From: Arthrobacter oryzae
GTDB taxonomy: Bacteria > Actinomycetota > Actinomycetes > Actinomycetales > Micrococcaceae
Reading direction: 5' to 3'
Length of the DNA stretch: 64,000 bases
Assembly (NCBI RefSeq): GCF_030812315.1
Contig: NZ_JAUSSM010000001.1
Coordinates: 248,001 to 312,000 of the forward strand
A model generated the notes under the pieces. It made no database searches, had not been told where the DNA came from, and saw only the letters and a list, made by a program, of their open reading frames with translations. This document shows positions 33,479 to 42,701 of the stretch, one piece after another. How positions within the stretch are numbered: the first letter of the stretch is position 1; each line of letters opens with the position of its first letter. The position numbers and the translations under genes are program-made.

Positions 33479-35257
33479 ATGCGCTTCGGTCGTATTTCCA
33501 AAGCGGTAGGCGTCGCGGCAGCTGCCGCGCTTGCTCTCAGCGCCTGCGCCGGCAACAGCGGCGGGACAACCCCGTCCAGCGCCACTGCCGGCAAACAGGG
33601 TGGCTCAGCCACGGTGGTCGAGGTGAACGCATTCAACACGTTCAACCCGAACACTGCCGACGGCAACACTGACATCAACTCGAAGATCAGCTATGCCACC
33701 CACTCGGGTTTCTACTACATCGACAATCAGCTGAACGTTGTTCGCAACGAGAAGTTCGGCAAGATGGAAAAGACTTCCGATGACCCGCTGACGGTCAAGT
33801 ACACCGTCAACGAGGGCGTGAAGTGGTCGGACGGAACCCCGGTCACGGCAGCCGACCTCCTGCTGCAGTGGGCAGCGTTCTCGGGCTACTACGACGACGC
33901 CGACTCAGAGGCGAAGACGGGTACGCAGTACTTCTCCTACGCCGGCGATCCCACCGGCCTCAAGCTCACCGATTTCCCCGAACTCGGCGACGACAACCGC
34001 ACCATGACCATCAAATACACCAAGCCGTTTGCTGACTGGGAAACCATCCTTGGCGGTCCGGGCATTGACATCGCGGCCCACGTCATGGCGAAGAAGGCGG
34101 GACTCACCGACGCCAAGGCACTCGTGGACTACCTCAAGGAAAAGCCGAAGGGCGACGCCAAGGCTCCCAAGCCGGCCGATGAGAAGCTGAAGGCCATGGC
34201 CGACTTCTGGAACACCGGGTTCGACACCAAGACCCTGCCGTCGGATCCAAGCCTCTACCTCTCCAACGGCCCATACATTGTCAAGAGCGTCACGCAGGAC
34301 CAGTCGCTGACCATGGTCCGCAACAAGGACTACAACTGGGGCCCGGAAGCGAGCCTGGACGAAATCACGGTCCGCTACATTGGTTCCGCTCCGGCACAGG
34401 TGCAGGCACTGAAGAACGGCGAAGCGGACATCATTGCTCCGCAGGCTTCTGCAGACACCATCGAACAGCTCAAGGCGCTCGAAAGCCAGGGCGTGACCGT
34501 GGAGCAGGGCAACCAGCTCTCCTACGACCACATCGACCTGAACTACTCGGGTCCGCTGGCCGAAAAGAGCGTCCGTGAGGCGTTCATGAAGACCGTCCCC
34601 CGCAAGGACATCGTTGACAAGATCGTGAAGAAGCTCGATCCGGAAGCCAAGCCACTGGACTCCCAGCTGTTCGTTCCGGCGCAGGCGGCCTATGAGGAGT
34701 CTGCAAAGAACAACGGTTCCTCGGCCTACCAGGACGTGGACATTGACGGCGCCAAGGCACTTCTCGCCGGCAAGACGCCTGAGATCCGCATTATGTACAA
34801 CAAGGACAACCCCAACCGCGTTGATGCCTTCTCCCTGATCCGCGAGTCGGCGACCAAGGCCGGTTTCAAGATCGTTGACGGCGGCCTGGGTGCTTCCGAC
34901 TGGGGCAAGGCCCTGGGCGACGGCAGCTACGACGCCACGATCTTCGGCTGGATCAACCCGGGTGTCGGTGTTTCCGGCGTACCGCAGATCTTCCGCACCG
35001 GCAACGGATCCAACTTCAACCAGTTCAGCGATCCGGAAGCCGACAAGCTGATGGATGAGCTGATCGTCACCACCGACCGCAGCAAGCAGGATGAACTGAT
35101 TACGCAGATCGACAAGAAGATCTGGGATTCCGCTTACGGTCTTCCGCTCTTCCAGTCGGTAGGCGTGGACGCCTACAGCGATCGCATCACCGGTGTGAAG
35201 TTCATGCCGAACCAGACCGGTGTCTGGTGGAACTTCTGGGAGTGGGCAGAGAAGTAA
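33479..35257 (+). CDS. Peptide/nickel-type ABC importer, binding lipoprotein 1
   Basis: A 592-residue family-5 solute-binding protein (SBP_bac_5). The lipobox is LALSAC with lipidated Cys23. WSDGTPVTAADLL and SNGPYIVKSV are typical of the family. It delivers oligopeptides or similar solutes to the permeases that follow. The start has a perfect AGGAGG 5 bases upstream. It is about 30 residues longer than binding protein 2 (40881); both share the first 23-residue pattern MRF-R-SKA. Two hairpins follow before the permease. Substrate cannot be told. Confidence 0.9.
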   Translation: MRFGRISKAVGVAAAAALALSACAGNSGGTTPSSATAGKQGGSATVVEVNAFNTFNPNTADGNTDINSKISYATHSGFYYIDNQLNVVRNEKFGKMEKTSDDPLTVKYTVNEGVKWSDGTPVTAADLLLQWAAFSGYYDDADSEAKTGTQYFSYAGDPTGLKLTDFPELGDDNRTMTIKYTKPFADWETILGGPGIDIAAHVMAKKAGLTDAKALVDYLKEKPKGDAKAPKPADEKLKAMADFWNTGFDTKTLPSDPSLYLSNGPYIVKSVTQDQSLTMVRNKDYNWGPEASLDEITVRYIGSAPAQVQALKNGEADIIAPQASADTIEQLKALESQGVTVEQGNQLSYDHIDLNYSGPLAEKSVREAFMKTVPRKDIVDKIVKKLDPEAKPLDSQLFVPAQAAYEESAKNNGSSAYQDVDIDGAKALLAGKTPEIRIMYNKDNPNRVDAFSLIRESATKAGFKIVDGGLGASDWGKALGDGSYDATIFGWINPGVGVSGVPQIFRTGNGSNFNQFSDPEADKLMDELIVTTDRSKQDELITQIDKKIWDSAYGLPLFQSVGVDAYSDRITGVKFMPNQTGVWWNFWEWAEK

Positions 35258-35287
35258 AGCCCCCGCTCAGAGAGCGAACAGCAGGTG

Positions 35288-35354
35288 AAGGCGCCGGGAC
35301 AAAGCAGTAGCGTCCCGGCGCCTTTGCCGGCACCACCGGCATTGTGCCGGCTTT
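35288..35354 (+). terminator. Two hairpins between binding-protein gene 1 and its permeases
   Basis: The first is a 12-bp stem, AGGCGCCGGGAC (35289-35300) with GTCCCGGCGCCT (35312-35323), then TTT. The second, GCCGGCAC (35326-35333) with GTGCCGGC (35344-35351), is followed by TTT. They probably cause partial termination or protect the upstream mRNA, raising binding protein over permease. Confidence 0.65.
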
Positions 35355-35435
35355 CCGCCCACCTCACTCGGCAAGCCGGACTGATTCTGCGATGGGCCCG
35401 GTAAGATCCCGGCCCGGATATAGAGGCTTCCCACC

Positions 35436-36977
35436 ATGGTGACGTACATCGTCCGGCGGCTTATCACTGCCGCACTCATACTTCTCGGGGCATCATTCCT
35501 CGTGTACCTCCTGACAGCGTCGTCCGGGGATCCACTGGAGGAATTCCGTGCCAGCAGTGCCGCCAACAAACAACAGCTCATGGATGCCCGCAGCGAGCTC
35601 CTTGACCTGGACACACCGGCCCCGCTGCGGTACTTCAAGTGGCTTGGCGGAGCAGCCAAATGCCTGGTTCCTTTCGGCGGCTCCTGCGACCTCGGCAAGA
35701 ATATCGCGGGGCAGCCAATAACGGAGGCCCTCGGCTTCGCGCTGGTCCAGACCCTGACGCTCGTCACCGGCGCCACCGTGCTGGCGATCCTGATCGGCAT
35801 TGCCCTCGGCATCATCACGGCGCTCCGGCAGTACAGCGCCCTCGACTACGGCGTGACGTTCATGGCGTTCCTGTTCTTCTCGCTCCCCATCTTCTGGGTT
35901 GCCGTGCTGCTGAAGGAATACGGCGCCATCGGCTTCAACGATTTCCTCCGCAATCCTGAAATACCACTGCCGGTGGCCTTGGTGATTGGTGCCGTAGCGG
36001 GCGTGATCGTCGCCGTTGCCGTCGGCGGAGTGGCCCGCCGCCGGCTGGTTTCAGGCGGCATCGTCTTCCTGGCCGCCAGCCTTATCCTGATCTACTTCTC
36101 CGTTGTCCAGTGGTTCCGGAACCCCGGACTCGGCCCGGTGGTCATTGCGATTGCGGGCGTCGGCATTGCCTTCGCCGTCACGGTCCTCGTGGCCGGGCTC
36201 AAGAACAAACGCGCCCTGCAGTCGTCCCTGATCGTGGTGGTGCTCGGAGTGGTTGCCTACTTCGCCGTCCAGCCGCTGCTGAATGAGGCGACGGCGCTCA
36301 TGATCGTCCTGCTGGGCATCGCGACAATCGGTGTGGGTGTGGGAACGGGTTACCTGATGGGCGGCTACGATCGCGGCCAGTCGATGCGCGCCGCCGGGAT
36401 AACAGCCTTCCTCGTGGGCGGACTCATCCTGATGGACCGGTTCATGCAGGCCTGGCCCAGCTACTTCAACAACAGCCGGGTCAGGGGGAGGCCGATCGCC
36501 ACAATCGGTGCCGGTACCCCCAACATCCAGGGCGACTTCTGGGTCCTGAGCCTGGACACTTTTACGCACCTGATCCTTCCGACCATGGCCCTCATCCTTG
36601 TTTCGCTGGCAAGCTACACGCGGTTCACAAGGTCGTCCATGCTGGAAATCATGAACATGGACTACATCAGGACAGCCCGCGCCAAGGGACTCTCCGAGCG
36701 GTCCGTGGTGATGGGCCACGCCTTCCGCAACGCGCTGATTCCCATCGCCACCATCGTGGCGTTCGACATCGGAGCGCTCATCGGCGGTGCCGTTATTACG
36801 GAGACAGTTTTCTCGGTGCGGGGCATGGGGTTCCTCTTCCTGGACGGCATCATGCACACTGACCCGAACCCCGTGATGGGCGTGTTCGTCTGCGTGGCAG
36901 TGACCGCGATGGTGTTCAACCTGATAGCAGACCTTGCGTATTCCGCACTCGATCCCCGCGTAAGGATTAAGGCATGA
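35436..36977 (+). CDS. Peptide-type ABC permease 1, with a large internal insertion
   Basis: A 513-residue DppB-type permease. The N-terminus (MVTYIVRRLITAALILLGASFLVYLL) and the C-terminal part with the EAA loop (RTARAKGLSERSVVMGHAFRNALIPI) are normal. Between residues about 170 and 340 there is an insertion with around six extra hydrophobic segments (for example PVALVIGAVAGVIVAVAVGG, LIVVVLGVVAYFAVQPLL), so it is about 200 residues longer than the usual ~315. No stop or frameshift is seen. The function of the insert is unknown. Its stop overlaps the next start (ATGA). Confidence 0.85.
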   Translation: MVTYIVRRLITAALILLGASFLVYLLTASSGDPLEEFRASSAANKQQLMDARSELLDLDTPAPLRYFKWLGGAAKCLVPFGGSCDLGKNIAGQPITEALGFALVQTLTLVTGATVLAILIGIALGIITALRQYSALDYGVTFMAFLFFSLPIFWVAVLLKEYGAIGFNDFLRNPEIPLPVALVIGAVAGVIVAVAVGGVARRRLVSGGIVFLAASLILIYFSVVQWFRNPGLGPVVIAIAGVGIAFAVTVLVAGLKNKRALQSSLIVVVLGVVAYFAVQPLLNEATALMIVLLGIATIGVGVGTGYLMGGYDRGQSMRAAGITAFLVGGLILMDRFMQAWPSYFNNSRVRGRPIATIGAGTPNIQGDFWVLSLDTFTHLILPTMALILVSLASYTRFTRSSMLEIMNMDYIRTARAKGLSERSVVMGHAFRNALIPIATIVAFDIGALIGGAVITETVFSVRGMGFLFLDGIMHTDPNPVMGVFVCVAVTAMVFNLIADLAYSALDPRVRIKA

Positions 36978-38074
36978 GCCAGCCGACCCAGCAGGAAGAA
37001 TTCCTCGCCGAGCACTCGCACCCCCGGCCGCCGGGGGCGTCCTTCGAGCCGGAAGCGAAAGGGCTCAGCCAGGGACAGATTGTCCGCAAACGGTTCCTTG
37101 GCCACAGCGGGGCCATCGCCGGCCTGTTCATCTTTGTCTTCATCTTCCTGTTGGCCTTCACTTCTGTAGGCTGGGCGGGAATTCCGGGCTGGTGGAAATA
37201 CGACCACCTTGATGTGTCGCCGCTGGTCAACGACGGCGTTCCGACGGCGTCCCTCTGGCTGCCGGCCTGGGGCGAACACCCGTTCGGGCAGGACCGGATC
37301 GGCCGGGACCTCTTCGCCATGACCATGCGTGGCGCCCAGCAGTCCATCACCATCATGGTCCTGATCGGAACCATCGCCGGCCTGCTGGGCACTGTGATAG
37401 GCGGCCTGTCCGGGTACTTCCGGGGCTGGGTCGAAGCCGTCCTGATGCGGATCACGGACGTCATCATCATCATTCCCGTGCTGCTGCTTGCCGCTGTCGT
37501 GGCACAGACCGTCAACCGCAGGGACCAGGGCGGCTGGTTTTCGGGCTTCGCGGCCAGCAACGGCATCCTGATCCTCGGAATCTTCCTGGGGCTCGTCAGC
37601 TGGGTCGGCCTCGCGCGCCTGATGCGCGGGGAGTTCCTCACCCTGCGTGAACGCGAGTTTGTTGATGCAGCCCGTATTTCGGGTGCCAGCAATGCCCGTA
37701 TCATCTTCAAGCACATCCTGCCCAACGCCATCGGCGTCCTGATCGTCAACGTGACCCTGACAATGTCCGCCGCGATCCTCCTGGAAACTGCCCTGAGCTA
37801 CCTCGGCGTCGGCGTGAAATCCCCGGACACCTCGTTGGGCCTGCTCATCTCGCAGAACCAGGAAGCGTTCTCCACCCGGCCGTGGCTGTTCTGGTTTCCG
37901 GGCCTCTTCATTGTGCTGATCTGCCTCAGCATCAACTTCATCGGCGACGGCCTTCGGGACGCGTTCGATCCGAGGCAGAAGAAGTTCAACGCCAAGAAGG
38001 CCAAGGACACCAAGACTGGCGGAGAGCCGGAGAAGGCTCCGGCTGCTGCAGCCGACGGGTCTGCGGGAGACTGA
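36974..38074 (+). CDS. Peptide-type ABC permease 2 (DppC-like)
   Basis: A 366-residue DppC-type permease: hydrophilic N-terminus, first helix near residue 50, a periplasmic loop with FGQDRIGRDLFA, and the EAA loop DAARISGASNARIIFKHILPNA. The ATG overlaps the upstream stop by 4 bp. The C-terminal Lys/Ala-rich tail is unremarkable. It pairs with permease 1. The ATPase gene of this system (38805) lies beyond a leftward gene. Confidence 0.9.
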   Translation: MSQPTQQEEFLAEHSHPRPPGASFEPEAKGLSQGQIVRKRFLGHSGAIAGLFIFVFIFLLAFTSVGWAGIPGWWKYDHLDVSPLVNDGVPTASLWLPAWGEHPFGQDRIGRDLFAMTMRGAQQSITIMVLIGTIAGLLGTVIGGLSGYFRGWVEAVLMRITDVIIIIPVLLLAAVVAQTVNRRDQGGWFSGFAASNGILILGIFLGLVSWVGLARLMRGEFLTLREREFVDAARISGASNARIIFKHILPNAIGVLIVNVTLTMSAAILLETALSYLGVGVKSPDTSLGLLISQNQEAFSTRPWLFWFPGLFIVLICLSINFIGDGLRDAFDPRQKKFNAKKAKDTKTGGEPEKAPAAAADGSAGD

Positions 38075-38098
38075 ATGCAGGCTGTTCGGGCATCCGCC

Positions 38099-38728
38099 TT
38101 ACGGAACTGCGACGCCCCAATAGCTGGCGGCGAGGAGCACCACGGTGGTGGCGATCGCCGTCCAGCGAAACGTCACGCTGACGGCCGTGGTGTCGGCGTT
38201 TCCTGCGTCCAGGGTGCCCGCTTCGACCAGCTCTTCCCAGCGGCTGCGAACCAGCCGGGCTGCCTGGCCGGAGTCGGTGGTTTTCAGGTCACCGGGGCGC
38301 ACGGACTGTCCCGGTCCGTAGGTCGCGGAAGGAAGCCCCTTGAGATCCTCAGGGCCGGCGTTCCGGCCTCCCCAGATACCCGGCGCCGGGGCGGCCCAGG
38401 AGGCATAGCTCCTGGCCGGTGTGACCAGCGTCAGGGCGTACCGGGTGTCGACGTTCACCAGGGCTGCCCACGGGACGTCAATGGAGCGGAACGGATTCTC
38501 CAGGGTGATGCCGCCGTCGTGCACCACCACGGAGGGCATCCAGAACAGCAACCAGCCGAGAAAACCGATCAGCAGCAGCGGGCCCGTACCCAGCAGCGCT
38601 GCCGGCCCGCCGGCCGCCGCGGTGACAACAAGGCCGACGGCGGCGACCAGCCAGGAAAGCCAGGCGAACCATTTGTTCGTGCGGGCTTTGAAGACTTCAA
38701 CATTTCCGGCATGCGGCACACTGCTCAT
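38099..38728 (-). CDS. PH-domain-like membrane protein
   Basis: A 209-residue protein with two N-terminal helices (residues about 20-62), then a soluble domain (VVVHDGGITLENPFRSIDVPWAALVNVDTRYALTLVTPA) with the strand pattern of small bacterial PH-domain proteins, and a C-terminal helix. This is the bPH_6-like type found in many actinobacteria; its function is not known. It is convergent with permease 2 and interrupts the importer operon on the opposite strand. No start site with a good Shine-Dalgarno sequence is seen; GAATTATT lies close upstream. Confidence 0.75.
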   Translation of the reverse strand: MSSVPHAGNVEVFKARTNKWFAWLSWLVAAVGLVVTAAAGGPAALLGTGPLLLIGFLGWLLFWMPSVVVHDGGITLENPFRSIDVPWAALVNVDTRYALTLVTPARSYASWAAPAPGIWGGRNAGPEDLKGLPSATYGPGQSVRPGDLKTTDSGQAARLVRSRWEELVEAGTLDAGNADTTAVSVTFRWTAIATTVVLLAASYWGVAVP

Positions 38729-38804
38729 GCCCCCAATAATTCAGGATTCCAGGCCACAGCACTAATCTCCGGTGCTGTCGTGGCTTGGCGGAAGGGAACC
38801 CGTC

Positions 38805-40640
38805 ATGACTGACAACATCACCCCGAACCGGGACACCGCCCCGGCGCAGGAGCCTGCCAAGGGAGCCATAGTCCTTGAGGTCCGCGATCTCAGCGTCGAC
38901 TTCGGCGTGGACAAGAAATGGGTCCCGGCCGCCATTGGCCTGAATTATGAGGTCCGGGCGGGCGAAGTCCTTGCCATTGTGGGGGAGTCCGGCTCCGGCA
39001 AGAGCGCCAGTTCCATGGCCTTGCTGGGTCTCCTGCCCAGCAACAGCCGGGTATCCGGCAGCGTCCGCCTCTCCGGCAAGGAGCTCCTCGGCTCCAATGC
39101 GGCCAACATCCGGGAAGTCCGTGGCAAGGATGTGGCCGTGATCTTCCAGGAGCCCATGACCGCCCTCAACCCTGTGTACACCGTCGGGGCGCAGATCGTT
39201 GAGACGGTGCGGCTCCACAATGAAGTTTCACCGGACCAGGCCAAGGAACGTGCCCTGCGGATGCTGGAACTGGTGGAACTTCCGGACCCGGAGAAGGCGT
39301 TCAAGTCCTACCCCCACCAACTCTCGGGCGGCCAGCGGCAGCGGGCCATGATCGCGCAGTCGCTGTCCTGTGATCCCAAACTGCTGATCGCCGATGAGCC
39401 CACCACAGCCCTGGACGTCACTGTCCAGGCCGAGATCCTGGATCTCATGCGCAACCTTCGGAACAAGCTGGACAGTGCCATTGTGCTTATCACCCATGAC
39501 ATGGGGGTGGTAGCGGACCTGGCAGACCGTATCGCCGTCATGCGGCGGGGGCTGATTGTGGAAACGGGAACGGCCGAACAGGTCTTCCGGAACCCCCGGC
39601 ATGAATACACCCAGGCTCTGCTGGCGGCAGTGCCGCACCTTGGCCAGGGTGGGGCGGATGACGCCGCCGAGGTCGATGTCACGGCCGCGCTTGCTGCCGC
39701 CACCCACGCTGAACTGGAGTCGGTTGACCACGCTGACCTGGTCCGCCGCGAGCGTGAGAATGCTGCGGCGCTTGCCACCGCAGCCGCCGAACGGCCCCAG
39801 GGTGAGCCGGTCCTGGAACTTACGGATGTAGCCATCGAATACCCCAAGCAGGGCCGCGTACCGGCCTTCAGGGCCGTGGAGGGTGCAAACCTGGTGATCT
39901 ACCCCGGCCAGGTGGTGGGGCTTGTGGGCGAGTCAGGCTCGGGCAAGACCACCATCGGGAGGGCCGCGGTGGGGCTGCTCCCTGTCGCAGCCGGCACCAT
40001 GCGGGTGGTGGGCCAGGACATTTCCGCCGCCAAGAAGAACGGGAAGCAGCTGCACCACGTCCGGCGCCACATCGGCATGGTGTTCCAGGACCCGTCATCG
40101 TCGTTGAATCCGCGCCTTCCGATCGGCGAGAGCATTGGCGAACCAATGTTCCTTGCCGGGGAGGCCAAAGGAAGCGGGCTGCAGAAACGGATCGAAGCCC
40201 TCCTGGACCAGGTTGAGCTGCCCAGGAGCTACCGCAACCGGTACCCGCATGAGCTGTCCGGCGGCCAGAAGCAGCGCGTGGGCATCGCGCGGGCCCTGTC
40301 GCTCAAACCAAAGCTGATGGTGGCGGATGAACCGACGTCGGCACTGGACGTGTCCGTGCAGGCAAAAGTGCTTGAACTGTTCCAGAACCTCCAGAAGGAC
40401 CTCGGCTTCGCCTGCCTGTTCGTGACCCACGACCTGGCTGTGGTCGACGTGCTGGCCGACCGAATTTGCGTGATGCAGAGGGGCAGGATCGTGGAGCAAG
40501 GCACCCGCGACCAGATTCTGCGCAATCCCCAGGAGCCGTACACGCAGCGCCTCCTTGCCGCGGTGCCCCTGCCGGACCCCGAAAAACAGCGCGAGCGAAG
40601 GGAGCTCCGGGCGCAGTTGCTGGCGAGCGGAGTGGAGTAG
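38805..40640 (+). CDS. Peptide-type ABC importer, fused double ATPase 1
   Basis: A 611-residue protein with two full OppD/OppF-type ATPase domains fused head to tail. Each has Walker A (GESGSGKS, GESGSGKT), a signature (LSGGQRQR, LSGGQKQR) and Walker B (ADEPTTALD, ADEPTSALD), with an OligoHPY-type segment after the first (NPRHEYTQALLAAVPHL). It energises permeases 1 and 2. The start at ATG 38805 has AAGGGAA upstream. An in-frame ATG at 38772 lacks a site. The fused arrangement matches the second system's ATPase at 44568. Confidence 0.92.
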   Translation: MTDNITPNRDTAPAQEPAKGAIVLEVRDLSVDFGVDKKWVPAAIGLNYEVRAGEVLAIVGESGSGKSASSMALLGLLPSNSRVSGSVRLSGKELLGSNAANIREVRGKDVAVIFQEPMTALNPVYTVGAQIVETVRLHNEVSPDQAKERALRMLELVELPDPEKAFKSYPHQLSGGQRQRAMIAQSLSCDPKLLIADEPTTALDVTVQAEILDLMRNLRNKLDSAIVLITHDMGVVADLADRIAVMRRGLIVETGTAEQVFRNPRHEYTQALLAAVPHLGQGGADDAAEVDVTAALAAATHAELESVDHADLVRRERENAAALATAAAERPQGEPVLELTDVAIEYPKQGRVPAFRAVEGANLVIYPGQVVGLVGESGSGKTTIGRAAVGLLPVAAGTMRVVGQDISAAKKNGKQLHHVRRHIGMVFQDPSSSLNPRLPIGESIGEPMFLAGEAKGSGLQKRIEALLDQVELPRSYRNRYPHELSGGQKQRVGIARALSLKPKLMVADEPTSALDVSVQAKVLELFQNLQKDLGFACLFVTHDLAVVDVLADRICVMQRGRIVEQGTRDQILRNPQEPYTQRLLAAVPLPDPEKQRERRELRAQLLASGVE

Positions 40641-40701
40641 CGTCCGTCACATCAGTGGGAAGCATACCAGTGAGTAACATGTGACCTGAAATGCGCCGTT
40701 G

Positions 40702-40734
40702 TTGACCGTGGTGGTCAAATTGTGACCCGATCAC
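40702..40734 (+). promoter_or_regulatory. Palindromes upstream of the second importer operon
   Basis: TTGACC-gtggt-GGTCAA (40702-40718) and GTGA-cccga-TCAC (40722-40734) lie about 40-70 bases upstream of the TAGGCT -10 box (40775). Either could be an operator. The second resembles half of a CRP-type site but with a 5-base centre instead of 6. No such pair is visible before the first operon. Confidence 0.4.
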
Positions 40735-40774
40735 GGTTTGGCAACAGAGTTCCATTATTTGGACAGGCTGCGGT

Positions 40775-40780
40775 TAGGCT
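40775..40780 (+). promoter_or_regulatory. -10 box of the second peptide-importer operon
   Basis: TAGGCT in the context GGTTAGGCTACT matches the box before the first importer (33371). The leader is about 95 bases and ends in AGGAGG. Confidence 0.5.
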
Positions 40781-40880
40781 ACTCACTTATGTATGCCACG
40801 TCACAGTACACACCTGTGCCCGGCCTGCGGGGAAGCACAAGACTTTCCCTACTCAACTCCCACAACTCATAGGAGGCGGA

Positions 40881-42566
40881 ATGCGTTTTTCGCGCACTTC
40901 CAAAGCACTGGGCATGGTTGCTATCGCAGCCCTTGCCCTGACCGGATGCGGCGCCGAAGGCGGCGCCACGGACGGTGCCAGCCAGGCTGCCGGCGACCCC
41001 AACAAGGTCATCACCGCGTACAGCAACGAACCCCAGAAGCCGCTGATGCCCGCCGATACCGGCGAAGTCTACGGTGGCCGCGTCGTCGAACTTCTGTTCG
41101 AGGGCCTGCGGAGCTACGACCCCAGCGGCAAGTCCGTCAACGCACTGGCAGAGTCCATCGAGTCCCCGGACGGCCAGAACTACACCATCAAGGTCAAGTC
41201 CGGCGCCACGTTCACCAACGGCGAGGCCGTGACCGCCAAGAGCTTCGTTGACGCCTGGAACTTCGCCGCACTGAGCACCAACGCCCAGAGCAACAGCAGC
41301 TTCTTCGAGTCCATCGAAGGCTATGACGCGGTCAGCGCCACCAGGACGGAGAAGGGTGCGGACGGCAAGGACATTGACGTCCCGGCCCCCACCGCAGAGA
41401 CCCTCACAGGCCTGGTGCTGAAGGACGAGTCCACCATCACCGTCAAGCTGGCGCAGCCGGAAGCCGACTGGCCGCTGCGCCTTGGCTACTCCGCCTTCAT
41501 GCCGCTGCCTGCCGACGCCATCGAGGATCCGAAGAAATTCGGCGAGAACCCGGTTGGCAACGGCCCGTACAAGATGGCCAAGGAAGGCGCCTGGCAGCAC
41601 GACAGCCAGATCGAACTGGTCAAGAACGCTGACTACCAGGGTGCGCGCGCTGCCAAAAACGGCGGCGTGACCTTCAAGTTCTACACCGACCCGGCCCCGG
41701 CGTACACGGACATCCAGGGCAACAACCTCGACGTCACGGACGTCCTGCCGACGGACGCCCTCAAGACCTACACCACGGACTTCCCTGAGAACCACCTCAA
41801 CAAGCCGTATGCAGGCAACTCCACCCTGAACATCCCGGGCTACATGCCCGAGTTCCAGGGCGAAGCCGGCAAGCTCCGCCGCCAGGCACTGTCCATGGCC
41901 ATCAACCGTGAAGAGATCACCAAGGTCATCTTCTCCGGCACCCGCATCCCGGCCAAGGACTTCACCTCACCGGCCGTTGACGGCTACAACGACAATGTTG
42001 CCGGCTCCGATGTCCTCAAGTTCGACGCCACCAAGGCGAAGGAACTGTGGACGAAGGCAGACGCCATCAGCCCGTGGCCGGCTGACAAGACCCTCCAGCT
42101 TGCCTACAACACCGACGGCGGCAACAAGGAATGGATCGACGCTGTTGCCAACAACTTCAAGAACAACCTGGGAATCAAGGCGGAAGGGCAGCCGTTCGCC
42201 AAGTTTGCTGAAATCCTGAAGCTCCGCACCGCCAAGGACCTGCCCGGCCTGACCCGTGCAGGCTGGCAGGCCGATTACCCGTCGCTGTTCAACTTCCTCG
42301 GGCCGCTCCTGAAGACCGACGCCAGTGCCAACTACGAGGGCTACACGAACACTGAGTTCGACAAGCTCCTCACCGAAGGCCTCGGCGCCAAGTCCACCGA
42401 AGACGCCAACAAGAAGTTCACCCAGGCCCAGGAAATCCTCTTCGAGGAACTCCCGAACCTGCCGCTGTGGTACTCCGCACGCCAGGCCGTCTGGAGCCAG
42501 AACGTCAGCAATGTTGACTCCGGCTGGAACGGTGTCCTGCAGTACTGGGCCATCACCGCCAAGTAG
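40881..42566 (+). CDS. Peptide/nickel-type ABC importer, binding lipoprotein 2
   Basis: A 561-residue family-5 binding lipoprotein: lipobox LALTGC with lipidated Cys23, then ITAYSNEPQKPLMPAD and later NGPYKMAKEGAW and the family's C-terminal pattern. The ribosome-binding region (ATAGGAGGCGGAATGCG) is identical to that of binding protein 1, which points to gene duplication of the leader as well. Substrate unknown; oligopeptides are likely. It heads a four-gene operon with two permeases and a fused ATPase. Confidence 0.9.
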   Translation: MRFSRTSKALGMVAIAALALTGCGAEGGATDGASQAAGDPNKVITAYSNEPQKPLMPADTGEVYGGRVVELLFEGLRSYDPSGKSVNALAESIESPDGQNYTIKVKSGATFTNGEAVTAKSFVDAWNFAALSTNAQSNSSFFESIEGYDAVSATRTEKGADGKDIDVPAPTAETLTGLVLKDESTITVKLAQPEADWPLRLGYSAFMPLPADAIEDPKKFGENPVGNGPYKMAKEGAWQHDSQIELVKNADYQGARAAKNGGVTFKFYTDPAPAYTDIQGNNLDVTDVLPTDALKTYTTDFPENHLNKPYAGNSTLNIPGYMPEFQGEAGKLRRQALSMAINREEITKVIFSGTRIPAKDFTSPAVDGYNDNVAGSDVLKFDATKAKELWTKADAISPWPADKTLQLAYNTDGGNKEWIDAVANNFKNNLGIKAEGQPFAKFAEILKLRTAKDLPGLTRAGWQADYPSLFNFLGPLLKTDASANYEGYTNTEFDKLLTEGLGAKSTEDANKKFTQAQEILFEELPNLPLWYSARQAVWSQNVSNVDSGWNGVLQYWAITAK

Positions 42567-42597
42567 TCCTCGGAACAAAAATCCACGTCAAAAGCTC

Positions 42598-42629
42598 ATG
42601 GGGGTCCGGCCACGAAGCCGGGCCCCCAT
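42598..42629 (+). terminator. Hairpin between binding-protein gene 2 and its permeases
   Basis: A 13-bp stem with one G-U pair, ATGGGGGTCCGGC (42598-42610) with GCCGGGCCCCCAT (42617-42629), sits 31 bases after the stop, with no T-run. It probably limits read-through or protects the 3' end, as in the first operon. Confidence 0.55.
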
Positions 42630-42701
42630 AGCCTTGGAACCGGCACGAAAGCTGTCCTACATGATCCCCCTTAGCCCAATAAAAGCTCAGGAGACGTTGC
42701 T

